From NCBI GenBank assembly GCA_025454755.1, contig JALONV010000009.1, positions 17,789-81,788 of the forward strand: a stretch of 64,000 bases of DNA, written 5' to 3'. Below are positions 7,729 through 16,635 of this stretch, piece after piece. This DNA is from Bacteroidales bacterium. Its GTDB lineage: Bacteria; Bacteroidota; Bacteroidia; Bacteroidales; VadinHA17. A program made the position numbers and the translations under genes. The notes beneath the pieces were generated by a model, which saw nothing but the letters and a program-made list of their open reading frames with translations, was not told the origin of the DNA and did not search any database. Numbering within the stretch: position 1 is the stretch's first letter; each line of letters starts with the position of its first letter.

Positions 7729-9273
7729 ATGAGTGCAGCAGGCAAAAAAGCAGTATGCTTATATTTTCAGGTTCATCAGCCTTTCAGGCTTAAACGGTAC
7801 AGGTTTTTCGACCTGGGACATGATCATTACTATTATGATGACTTTTCAAATGAATCGATCTTGAGAAAAGTGGCGGATAAATGCTATCTTCCTGCCAACA
7901 AGATTATCCTTGACCTGATCCAGAAACATAAGGGTAAATTCAAAGTCACTTTTTCTCTTACAGGAATAGTAATAAACCAGTTCAGGCTTTATGCCCCTGA
8001 AGTCCTTGAATCTTTCAAACAGCTTGCTGAAACCGGCATGGTTGAGTTCCTTGCCGAAACCGATTCGCACTCTCTCTCATCTCTCAAAAACAAAGCCGAA
8101 TTTGAACGACAGGTAGAGATACACCGTGAGATGATGCGCCAGTTTCTTGGCGTTGAGACAACATCCTTCAGGAATACAGAACTGATCTATTCCGACCAGA
8201 TTGGATCATGGGTAGCCGATATGGGCTTCAAATCAATGCTTACAGAAGGAGCAAAGCATGTTCTTGGATGGAAGAGCCCCAATTACCTGTATTGCAATGC
8301 CATAAATCCCCGTCTTAAAGTTTTGCTCAGAAACTTTGTGCTGAGCGATGATATTGCTTTCAGGTTTTCGAATAAGCAGTGGAGCGCATGGCCACTGACT
8401 GCTGATAAATATGCCTCATGGCTCAATAAGCTTGCGCCTAAAAGTGAACTGATAAATGTTTTTCTCGACTACGAGACTTTTGGCGAACATAACTGGAAAG
8501 AGACAGGTATATTCGATTTTCTCCAGCATCTGCCGGGGGCTATTTTGAAAAAAACACCATACAAGTTCATGACTCCCACGGAAGTTGCCGATTCTCTTCA
8601 GCCTGTTTCTGCAATAAGTATCCCTTCTCCCATATCATGGGCCGATGAAGAAAGGGATATAACGGCATGGCTGGGCAACGAACTTCAGGTTGCGGCGCTC
8701 GATAAGCTTTACGAATTGTCCGACAGGGTGTTTAAATGCAATGATAAACTGATGAATAAAGACTGGGAATACCTTCAGTCGAGCGATCATTTTTATTATA
8801 TGGCAACCAAGTTCTTCTCTGATGGCGCTATCCACGCTTATTTCAATCCTTATGATACTCCCTATGATGCCTTTATGAACTATATGAACATATTGAGCGA
8901 TTTTGAAATAAGAGTTAAAAGATGCTTCCCGATAACAAGCGAGCAGGAACATATATTGAGACTTGAAAACATTATTAAGGAGAAAGATATTGTCATAGAA
9001 AAACAAACCGCTGAAATACAGAAGCTTACCGGTAAAACGGAGAAAACTGTCAAGCGCGGTCGTCCGGCCGCCAGGAAGGAAAATCAGCCTTCCCTTAAAG
9101 AGCTTGCAGCCAAATTGGCTGAAACAAGCCTTAAGAAAGCTCCGGCAAGAAAGAAAACGGCAACTTCGAAAAGCAAATCAAAAACAACAAAAACTGCTGC
9201 AAAAAAAACTGCAACAAAGAAAACAACTGCAGGCAAAACTGTAAAAAGAGTCAGCAGGACAAAAATAAAGTAA
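7729..9273 (+). CDS. GH57 alpha-amylase/4-alpha-glucanotransferase-like protein with basic C-terminal tail
   Basis: This 514-residue protein has a GH57 catalytic domain in residues 1 to about 405. It opens with CLYFQVHQPFRLKRY, carries the probable nucleophile Glu151 in RNTELIYS and the acid Asp247 in LDYETFGEH. It should cleave or rearrange alpha-1,4-glucans in the cytoplasm. A short heptad-like helix follows (about 408-438). An AT-hook-like KRGRP lies at 442-446, and then a Lys/Ala/Thr-rich histone H1-like tail runs to the end (about 460-514, including AAKKTATKK at 490-498). The tail is not part of the GH57 fold, and low-complexity basic tails usually bind nucleic acid or polyanions. The frame is uninterrupted. 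The next gene starts 33 bp later. Confidence 0.88.
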   Translation: MSAAGKKAVCLYFQVHQPFRLKRYRFFDLGHDHYYYDDFSNESILRKVADKCYLPANKIILDLIQKHKGKFKVTFSLTGIVINQFRLYAPEVLESFKQLAETGMVEFLAETDSHSLSSLKNKAEFERQVEIHREMMRQFLGVETTSFRNTELIYSDQIGSWVADMGFKSMLTEGAKHVLGWKSPNYLYCNAINPRLKVLLRNFVLSDDIAFRFSNKQWSAWPLTADKYASWLNKLAPKSELINVFLDYETFGEHNWKETGIFDFLQHLPGAILKKTPYKFMTPTEVADSLQPVSAISIPSPISWADEERDITAWLGNELQVAALDKLYELSDRVFKCNDKLMNKDWEYLQSSDHFYYMATKFFSDGAIHAYFNPYDTPYDAFMNYMNILSDFEIRVKRCFPITSEQEHILRLENIIKEKDIVIEKQTAEIQKLTGKTEKTVKRGRPAARKENQPSLKELAAKLAETSLKKAPARKKTATSKSKSKTTKTAAKKTATKKTTAGKTVKRVSRTKIK

Positions 9274-9306
9274 CATCTAGAAATCAATATTAATCATATT
9301 CTTAAA

Positions 9307-12300
9307 ATGAAGGTTGAATTTATTTTCGAAACCAGCTGGGAAGTCTGCAATAAAGTCGGCGGAATCCATACTGTAATCTCAACAAAAGTCCTGAACATTG
9401 TAGATGAACTTGGCGATAATTACATACTTATTGGCCCGGATGTTTGGAGGGAAGATGTAAAGAATCCGGAATTCATCCCTGATGAATCGCTCTTTGTGGA
9501 ATGGAAAGCAAGAGCTGCTTCTGAAGGTCTGAGGGTGAAAACAGGGCGATGGAATATTGCCGGAAAACCAATCGTGATGCTGATTGATTTTACTCCGTAT
9601 TTTGGTCAGCAGAATGAGATATTCGCAAAATTCTGGGAGACTTACAAGCTCGACAGCATCTCCGGTCAGTGGGATTATGTTGAACCTGCTCTTTTCGGAT
9701 ATGCCGCCGGTAAACTGATCGAAAGCTTCACATCATTTTACCATGATCATCATAACATTGTTGCTCAGTTCCATGAATGGATGACCGGCATAGGTATTCT
9801 TTACCTGAAAAAGCAGGCGCCATGGATATCTACATCATTTACAACTCATGCTACTGTTTTGGGTCGTTGCGTCGCAGGAAATAACAGACCTCTGTACGGG
9901 AAGATGAAAGAATATGTCCCCTCACAGGTTGCACGCGAGTTCAATGTTATTGCAAAACAGTCACTGGAAAAAATCTCTGCAGCCGAAGCAGATGTCTTCA
10001 CTGCGGTGAGCCAGCTAACCGGAAAGGAATGCAGCCACTTTCTCGGAAAGGACGTAGATATTGTCACTCCAAATGGTTTTGAAGATTCATTTGTACCTCC
10101 GTCCGATGTCTTTGAGGAAAGAAGACATACTGCAAGAGCGAAACTTAAGAATGTGGCAGAAGCAATTCTTGGTTATAAGCTTCCTGATGACTGTGTCCTG
10201 ATTGCAAACAGCGGCCGGTATGAATTCAGGAACAAGGGGGTTGATATTTTCATTGATTCCCTCGGAGAAATGAATAAAAAGGAAAAACTTAACAAACAGT
10301 GCGTTGCATTCATTCTGATGCCGGCATATCATAAAGGTCCGCGCCAGGACGTAGCTGACATACTTTATAATAACGGACCGGCAAATGGCGGCGACAAATA
10401 TCTTACCCACAGCCTTCATTATCCTTCAACCGATCCCGTACTGAACAGGATAAACGCCAATAATCTTCATAACGACGAAAAATCACAGGTCAAGGTTATT
10501 TTTGCCCCTTCCTACCTGAATGGAAATGATGGTATATTCAATATGCCATATTACGACCTTCTCATTGGATTCGACCTCTCTGTATTTCCATCCTATTATG
10601 AACCATGGGGATATACACCACTGGAAAGCCTGATGTTCTCGATACCCACCGTGACAACATCACTTTCGGGTTTCGGCCTCTGGGTAAGGGATTATTTCCA
10701 GAATCCGGGGAACGGCATTGCTATAGTTGAAAGGACTGATAACAACGAAAATAAAGTTATCAGCGAAATAAGGCAATTTATGGCTATGTTCGTCGGCCTT
10801 AATGAAAATGAGATCAGGGAGGCAAGAGCTAAAGCTCATGAGATCTCACGTATTGCAATGTGGGACAGTCTGGTTCAGCATTATTTCACCGCCTATGATA
10901 TGGCCCTTGAAAAGAGCGGTGAGAGAAGAGAAGAACCCCGTGAGTTTGTCGGATTCGTTGAGGCTCCGGGTGTGCCTGTACGCAAACCGCACCAGGTACC
11001 CGTATGGAAAGACATTTATGTTCAGAGCGACGTTCCTGAAAAACTCGCTTCTCTCAAGGAGCTTTCCAATAATCTGTGGTGGTCGTGGAACACTGAAGCA
11101 GAATTGTTGTTCAAGCGGATGGATCCGTCGCTTTGGGAGGAGGTAAAGCATAATCCAAAGTTGCTGTTAGAGAAGATAGATTATAAGAGACTCCTCGTCC
11201 TTGAGGATGATGAGGAATTTGTCGCCGACCTCGAAAAAGTAACCGGCAAATTCAGAGAATACATAAACCGTACTGACGATCCTGAAAAACCAACCATTGC
11301 ATATTTCAGCATGGAGTTCGGGATACATCCCTGCCTGAAGATATATTCCGGCGGATTGGGAATTCTGGCAGGTGACTACCTTAAGGAAGCAAGTGATTCA
11401 AACATTCATATTATCGGTATCGGACTTCTTTACCGGTTCGGCTATTTCAGACAAAAGCTGGGACCAAAGGGAGAACAGCTTGCCATTTATGAGGCTGAAG
11501 AATTCTCAAGACTACCGATTAATCCTGTGAAGGATGAAAAAGGTAACCACATGTCGGTCAGCATGGTATGGCCGGGAAGAACGGTGAAGATACGTGTATG
11601 GGAGGCCAAAGTAGGCAAGGTGAGCCTTGTACTTCTTGACACCGATTTTGATGATAATACTCCCGAGGACCGTACTGTTACACACCATCTTTATGGAGGT
11701 GATATTGAAAACAGACTACGGCAGGAGCTTATTCTGGGTATCGGTGGTATTCGGGCGATGGTTGCAATGGGACTGAAACCTGATGTATACCACAGCAATG
11801 AAGGCCATTCCGCATTTATCAGCCTTGAAAGACTCAGGACTATGATTGAGGAGCACCATCTCACCTTCAGCCAGGCACTTGAAGCTGTCAGAGCTTCAAC
11901 TCTTTTCACAACACATACACCGGTGCCGGCCGGGCATGATGCCTTTGAAGAAGATTTACTGAGAAAATATATCAGTCATTATCATAGCCGCCTGAATATT
12001 ACATGGGATGAGCTTATGGCCCTGGGCCGTTGCGAGACCGACATGGACAGGAAATTTAACATGAGCTACCTTGCCACACGGATGTCGCAGGAAGTCAATG
12101 GAGTAAGCAAACTTCACGGAGAAGTAAGCCAGGGAATGTTCAACAAACTTTGGCCCGGTTATCTCAAGGAAGAGCTTTTCATCGACTACGTCACCAACGG
12201 AGTTCACCATCCTACCTGGACTGCACCGGAATGGAAAGAAGTTTATAAGGAGATCACCGGAAGCGATAGTTTCGACCAGACGAACAGGGATCTCTGGGAA

Positions 12301-13530
12301 AAACTCTATAATGTCGAAGACAAAAGGATCTATGATATAAAGAGCGGACTTAAAAAGGTTCTTTTTGAGAATATCAGAAAAAGACTTCAGACCGACATGA
12401 TGCAAAGGCATGTGAGTCCCAGGACACTGATGAACATCAGCAGTCATCTCGATGAGAAAGCGCTTACAATAGGCTTTGCCCGGCGTTTTGCAACATATAA
12501 AAGAGCGACACTGATCTTCAGGGATCTTGACAGGCTTGCCCGCATTGTGAACAATCCCGAGAAACCCGTTCAGTTCATTTTTGCAGGAAAGGCTCATCCG
12601 CATGACGGAGGAGGCCAGGACCTGATAAGAAGGATTCTCGAAATTTCACAGATGCCTCAGTTTACCGGCAAGGTCATTTTCCTGGAAAATTATGATATCG
12701 AACTTGCCAAATACCTGGTGAGAGGTGTGGATATATGGCTCAATACACCGACAAGGCCTTTGGAAGCATCAGGCACAAGCGGTGAAAAAGCAGTGATGAA
12801 CGGGACAATACATTTCAGCGTTCTCGATGGCTGGTGGGTTGAAGGTTACAGAGCTTATGCAGGCTGGGCGCTTCCGAAGAAGAAATCATTTGAAAACCAG
12901 GATCTTCAGGATGATGTAGACGCAGAGACGATCTATAACATGCTCGAATTTGAAATAATCCCGGCTTATTATTCATTTGACAACCAGGGCGTTCCCGTAG
13001 AATGGGTCAGCCTTATCAAGAACACCATGATCAAGATCGCTCCTGAGTTTACGATGAAACGCCAGCTCGACGATTACTGCGAAAAATATTACTACAAGCT
13101 GTTTACACGTAGTAAATATCTCATTGCCAACAATTTTGACAAGGCAAAAGAGATGGCTGTATGGAAGAAGACAATGAAAGATGAGTGGGATAACATAGAG
13201 GTACTGAATTACAGCTTTGAGAAACCCGGCGAAAATATTTATCATTCAGGCCATGATTATAAAGCTGAAATAGCACTACATGTCCACAAAATACCAAAGG
13301 AAAATGTAGGTGTCGAGTTTATCATCACTCATATGAGCAAGGAGGGCGAGCATGAGTTTGTGGCAAGCAATGAATTTGTACTTGTAAGCAGCAGGAGCGG
13401 GAAATGCCTGTACAGGGCAAACCTGGTTCCGGAAAAAGCAGGCACATTCTTCTATGGCATAAGGATATACCCCAAACATAAGGATCTTCCGCACAAGCAG
13501 GATTTCTATCTGCTGCGCTGGATCGATTAA
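9307..13530 (+). CDS. GT3 glycogen synthase fused to GT35 alpha-glucan phosphorylase
   Basis: This 1407-residue cytoplasmic protein joins two opposing activities. Residues 1 to about 535 are a GT3 (animal/fungal-type) glycogen synthase: FETSWEVCNKVGGIHTVIS at the N-terminus and the E-x7-E pair Glu432/Glu440 in YEPWGYTPLES. A Pro/Glu-rich linker (about 535-570) leads to a DUF3417-like segment (LSNNLWWSWN, about 590) and a phosphorylase of the short alpha-glucan phosphorylase type starting with YFSMEFGIHP near 665. The PLP-binding Lys is Lys1161 in ASGTSGEKAVMNG. A beta-rich C-terminal domain ends the protein. It should both elongate glycogen and release glucose-1-phosphate. No frameshift or internal stop suggests a chimera. 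The stop shares TTAA with the converging glgB. Confidence 0.9.
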   Translation: MKVEFIFETSWEVCNKVGGIHTVISTKVLNIVDELGDNYILIGPDVWREDVKNPEFIPDESLFVEWKARAASEGLRVKTGRWNIAGKPIVMLIDFTPYFGQQNEIFAKFWETYKLDSISGQWDYVEPALFGYAAGKLIESFTSFYHDHHNIVAQFHEWMTGIGILYLKKQAPWISTSFTTHATVLGRCVAGNNRPLYGKMKEYVPSQVAREFNVIAKQSLEKISAAEADVFTAVSQLTGKECSHFLGKDVDIVTPNGFEDSFVPPSDVFEERRHTARAKLKNVAEAILGYKLPDDCVLIANSGRYEFRNKGVDIFIDSLGEMNKKEKLNKQCVAFILMPAYHKGPRQDVADILYNNGPANGGDKYLTHSLHYPSTDPVLNRINANNLHNDEKSQVKVIFAPSYLNGNDGIFNMPYYDLLIGFDLSVFPSYYEPWGYTPLESLMFSIPTVTTSLSGFGLWVRDYFQNPGNGIAIVERTDNNENKVISEIRQFMAMFVGLNENEIREARAKAHEISRIAMWDSLVQHYFTAYDMALEKSGERREEPREFVGFVEAPGVPVRKPHQVPVWKDIYVQSDVPEKLASLKELSNNLWWSWNTEAELLFKRMDPSLWEEVKHNPKLLLEKIDYKRLLVLEDDEEFVADLEKVTGKFREYINRTDDPEKPTIAYFSMEFGIHPCLKIYSGGLGILAGDYLKEASDSNIHIIGIGLLYRFGYFRQKLGPKGEQLAIYEAEEFSRLPINPVKDEKGNHMSVSMVWPGRTVKIRVWEAKVGKVSLVLLDTDFDDNTPEDRTVTHHLYGGDIENRLRQELILGIGGIRAMVAMGLKPDVYHSNEGHSAFISLERLRTMIEEHHLTFSQALEAVRASTLFTTHTPVPAGHDAFEEDLLRKYISHYHSRLNITWDELMALGRCETDMDRKFNMSYLATRMSQEVNGVSKLHGEVSQGMFNKLWPGYLKEELFIDYVTNGVHHPTWTAPEWKEVYKEITGSDSFDQTNRDLWEKLYNVEDKRIYDIKSGLKKVLFENIRKRLQTDMMQRHVSPRTLMNISSHLDEKALTIGFARRFATYKRATLIFRDLDRLARIVNNPEKPVQFIFAGKAHPHDGGGQDLIRRILEISQMPQFTGKVIFLENYDIELAKYLVRGVDIWLNTPTRPLEASGTSGEKAVMNGTIHFSVLDGWWVEGYRAYAGWALPKKKSFENQDLQDDVDAETIYNMLEFEIIPAYYSFDNQGVPVEWVSLIKNTMIKIAPEFTMKRQLDDYCEKYYYKLFTRSKYLIANNFDKAKEMAVWKKTMKDEWDNIEVLNYSFEKPGENIYHSGHDYKAEIALHVHKIPKENVGVEFIITHMSKEGEHEFVASNEFVLVSSRSGKCLYRANLVPEKAGTFFYGIRIYPKHKDLPHKQDFYLLRWID

Positions 13531-15560
13531 ATATCGGTTGCTTTCCTGATAGCCTCCCTTTTGAATACAATGGCTGTTCTTGAAGGCAGGTACAAATAGA
13601 GCTGGAAGGGAACATTCAATGTTGTCCTTTCTGCTTTTCTGACAGATGTATATACTGATCTTCTGTCTATACGGTCGAATCCTCCAAATTCGGGATTATC
13701 GGAATCAATGATCATACTGAATTTTCCCTTAACTGGTATTCCATAGTCGGTAAATGAGCGGGTTGGATTGAAGTTGAAAACGAAAAGCAGATCGCCTCTT
13801 GTGAAAGCAATGATCTTGTCATTGCTGTTCTCTGTTAATCTTCCGATATAAAGGTCGTCGAGTATCCTGTAATTATGCTGAAGTGCAGTCATTTGCCTGT
13901 CGAACCTGGCAAGGAACTGGTATTTGAGATCATTGTTTTCCAGGAGCTGCCATTGCCTGAGCGCATATTTGTAACTCCAGTTGTTTCCTTCACGGGGAAA
14001 ATCAATCCACTCGGGATGCCCGAACTCGTTTCCCATGAAATTCAGATAACCACCGCCTGCAGTGCTGAAAGTCAGGAGGCGGATCATTTTATGAAGAGCA
14101 ATGCCACGGTCGATATTAAAGCTGTGGTGTGATTTTGTCATACCGGTGTACATCTCGGCATCTATCATTCTGAAAATAAGTGTCTTGTCTCCGACGAGTG
14201 CCTGGTCGTGCGATTCACAGTACGAAATTATTTTTTCTTCAGGGCGGTGCTGTGTAAGCTCATGCATCAGATGTCCCATATCCCAGTTCTCATCCATGGT
14301 CTCCTTGATAAGTTTGATCCAGAAGTCGGGAACGCCCATAGAAAGCCTGTAATCAAACCCATAACCCCTTTTTGATGTTTCTGCTGCAAGACCAGGCATT
14401 CCGCTCATCTCTTCCGCGACAGTAATTGAATGTGGCCTGAATTCATGGATCATTTTATTAGCCAGGTAGAGGTATACAAGCGCATCAACATCCTGCCCTG
14501 CGTCAAAATATTCACCATAGGAAGTAAAATTCTTTCCCAGTCCATGGTCATAATAGATCATACTGGTAATGCCATCGAACCGGAATCCGTCAAACTTATA
14601 TTCTTCCAGCCAGTAGCGGCAGTTGGATAACAGGAAATGTATCACACTATCCTTGCCATAGTCGAAGCAGAGCGAATCCCATGCTATATGATTTCTGCGA
14701 TTTCCCGTGTGGAAATACTGGCCGGGAGAACCATCGAAAAGACCCAGTCCCTCGTTCACATTCTTGACGGAATGGGAATGAACAAGATCCATGATGACCC
14801 GCAGGCCCGCCTTATGTGCGTTGTCAATCAGCTCTTTAAGCTCTTCGGGTGTCCCGAAGCGCGATGAGGCTGCAAAGAAATTGGCAACGTGATATCCGAA
14901 TGATCCATATAAAGGGTGTTCCTGGACGGCCATCAGCTGGATTGTATTATAACCTGCCCTGGCAATTATGGGAATAATATTATCAGTGAATTCCCTGTAC
15001 GTCCCTGTTTTCTCCAGAGGAGTGGCCATACCTACATGAGCCTCATATATCACCGGGGTTGTTGCTTCTGAAACAAAAGTTTCAATTTGCCATTTATAGG
15101 ATTTTTCAGGAATCCAGACCTGGGCGGAGAAGATCTTAGTCCTGTCGTCCTGAACCACACGGTTTGCATAGGAAGGGATACGCTCTCCCTTACCGCCATG
15201 CCAGTGAACACTAAGCTTGTACAGGTCGCCATGGTTCATCGCCTGAATCGGGAATATTATTTCCCAATCGCCATGCTGATTGATCCTGGTCATCCTGAAC
15301 TCAGGCTTCTCCTTCCAACCCGTAAATGTTCCTTTCAGGAAGATATCAGTTGCATTAGGCGCATGCTCCCTGAAGATCCAATTGTCTTTGTCCCTGTGAA
15401 GGCCGTAATAGAAATGTCCCATGGCAAATCCGGAGAGAGTTCCACTGCCGGCAAGCTGCCTTTCTTTCTGATGACATTTGCTTATCCGTTCATCAATTAT
15501 TTCTGTGAATGGTTTCAGCCAGGGATCGACAGTATAAAATTTTGCAGCACCAGTCTTCAT
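13527..15560 (-). CDS. glgB: 1,4-alpha-glucan branching enzyme (GH13)
   Basis: This 677-residue enzyme forms alpha-1,6 branches in glycogen. An N-terminal CBM48-like domain (DNWIFREHAPNATDIFLKG) precedes the GH13 barrel. Catalytic signatures are DLVHSHSVKN, the nucleophile Asp in GFRFDGITSM, the acid Glu in AEEMSGMPG and the His-Asp of ESHDQALVGD, with FMGNEFGHPEWIDFPR after it. It resembles the eukaryote-like branching enzymes common in Bacteroidota more than the longer E. coli GlgB. It faces the synthase-phosphorylase gene and overlaps it by 4 bp at TTAA, so it is transcribed separately from the glycogen operon. The start at 15560 is the first in-frame ATG and fits family length. Confidence 0.93.
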   Translation of the reverse strand: MKTGAAKFYTVDPWLKPFTEIIDERISKCHQKERQLAGSGTLSGFAMGHFYYGLHRDKDNWIFREHAPNATDIFLKGTFTGWKEKPEFRMTRINQHGDWEIIFPIQAMNHGDLYKLSVHWHGGKGERIPSYANRVVQDDRTKIFSAQVWIPEKSYKWQIETFVSEATTPVIYEAHVGMATPLEKTGTYREFTDNIIPIIARAGYNTIQLMAVQEHPLYGSFGYHVANFFAASSRFGTPEELKELIDNAHKAGLRVIMDLVHSHSVKNVNEGLGLFDGSPGQYFHTGNRRNHIAWDSLCFDYGKDSVIHFLLSNCRYWLEEYKFDGFRFDGITSMIYYDHGLGKNFTSYGEYFDAGQDVDALVYLYLANKMIHEFRPHSITVAEEMSGMPGLAAETSKRGYGFDYRLSMGVPDFWIKLIKETMDENWDMGHLMHELTQHRPEEKIISYCESHDQALVGDKTLIFRMIDAEMYTGMTKSHHSFNIDRGIALHKMIRLLTFSTAGGGYLNFMGNEFGHPEWIDFPREGNNWSYKYALRQWQLLENNDLKYQFLARFDRQMTALQHNYRILDDLYIGRLTENSNDKIIAFTRGDLLFVFNFNPTRSFTDYGIPVKGKFSMIIDSDNPEFGGFDRIDRRSVYTSVRKAERTTLNVPFQLYLYLPSRTAIVFKREAIRKATDI

Positions 15561-15629
15561 GGATTGGATATATTAGCATAAAAATACAAAAACTAAATCA
15601 TAATTAACTGCCATATTGCAATGCTTTGC

Positions 15630-15637
15630 TAATTTTG
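15630..15637 (+). promoter_or_regulatory. -7 element upstream of ribF
   Basis: TAATTTTG is an exact TAnnTTTG match 18 bp before the ribF start codon at 15656, which implies a very short leader. No TTTG is visible at -33. Confidence 0.4.
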
Positions 15638-15655
15638 CGGCGATATATTCCATGT

Positions 15656-16585
15656 ATGGAAATTCACGAAGGATACTATAACCTGGATCTGAAAAAGCCT
15701 GTCGTCACCATGGGTATTTTCGATGGTGTCCATCGAGGACACAGGATTCTTCTTGATACACTTGTGAATTGCGCTGCTGCTTCAGGAGGTGAATCCGTCG
15801 TTATCACTTTTGACCCGCATCCGCGGCTGGTGTTGGACAAGAACAAAAAGAAACTGTCATTCCTTTCTGATATGGATGAGAAAAGACAACTTCTTGAAAA
15901 AGCACATGTCAATCATCTGATTATTATCAGTTTCACTCCCGCATTCAGCAGAATGACTGCCAACGATTTCGTCAGGAAAGTGCTTGCCGAAAAAGTAAAA
16001 ACCAGGTACCTTATTATCGGCCATGACCATCATTTCGGATACCATGGCGAAGGTAATTTTGATACTGTCAATAAATGCGCGTCCTCGATGGGATTTGTTG
16101 TCGAACAGTTACGGGGACTTAAGTCCAGGGAAGGTGTCATCAGCTCATCACTCATACGCGAAGCTCTGCTGACTGGAAACCTTGATAATGCAAACAAATG
16201 GCTTGGATACTGTTATTCGCTTAAGGGACAAGTTGTTAAGGGAAGAGGAATCGGAAGGAAACTGGGATTTCCCACAGCAAACCTTAAACCATGCTACAGA
16301 TATAAACTAATTCCTGCCGACGGTGTTTATGCTGTGGAAGTAAAAGTGAATAATGAAATAAAACCGGGTATGCTGAGCATTGGTACAAATCCAACAGTAA
16401 GCAAAGAACCCGGAAGGAGATCGGTAGAAGTAAATATTTTTGATTTCGGGAGAGATATTTACGGGATGGAAATTGAGGTAATGTTCAGATATCGCCTGCG
16501 CAACGAGATCAGATTTGAGACTGTCGGACAGCTTTCTCTGCAAATGCAGCAGGACAGGGCGGTGGCTCTCACCCTTCTGGTATGA
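15656..16585 (+). CDS. ribF: Bifunctional riboflavin kinase/FAD synthetase
   Basis: This 309-residue enzyme converts riboflavin to FMN and then FAD. The N-terminal adenylyltransferase domain has TMGIFDGVHRGH and FDPHPR, and the central part has IGHDHHFG and SSSLIREAL. The C-terminal riboflavin kinase domain has KGRGIGRKLGFPTANL, GVYAVEV and IGTNPTV. The ATG at 15656 (MEIHEGYYNL) is chosen over 15626 because family proteins begin near this point and the -7 element lies between the two. ahcY follows 50 bp downstream on the same strand. No FMN riboswitch fits in the short leader. Confidence 0.94.
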   Translation: MEIHEGYYNLDLKKPVVTMGIFDGVHRGHRILLDTLVNCAAASGGESVVITFDPHPRLVLDKNKKKLSFLSDMDEKRQLLEKAHVNHLIIISFTPAFSRMTANDFVRKVLAEKVKTRYLIIGHDHHFGYHGEGNFDTVNKCASSMGFVVEQLRGLKSREGVISSSLIREALLTGNLDNANKWLGYCYSLKGQVVKGRGIGRKLGFPTANLKPCYRYKLIPADGVYAVEVKVNNEIKPGMLSIGTNPTVSKEPGRRSVEVNIFDFGRDIYGMEIEVMFRYRLRNEIRFETVGQLSLQMQQDRAVALTLLV

Positions 16586-16606
16586 ACAACAACCGGTATA
16601 TTTTGT

Positions 16607-16614
16607 TAAATTTG
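16607..16614 (+). promoter_or_regulatory. -7 element upstream of ahcY
   Basis: TAAATTTG matches TAnnTTTG exactly, 21 bp before the start codon at 16636. No TTTG is found at -33. The short leader leaves no room for an SAH riboswitch. Confidence 0.4.
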
Positions 16615-16635
16615 CAGGCTTAACATGAAATAAAG

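Noticed and set aside
11956-12603. Minus-strand ORF of 215 codons inside the synthase-phosphorylase gene
   Set aside because: Antisense to conserved phosphorylase sequence; no independent evidence.
16586-16635. SAH or SAM riboswitch before ahcY
   Set aside because: The -7 element leaves a leader of about 15-20 nt, too short for either.
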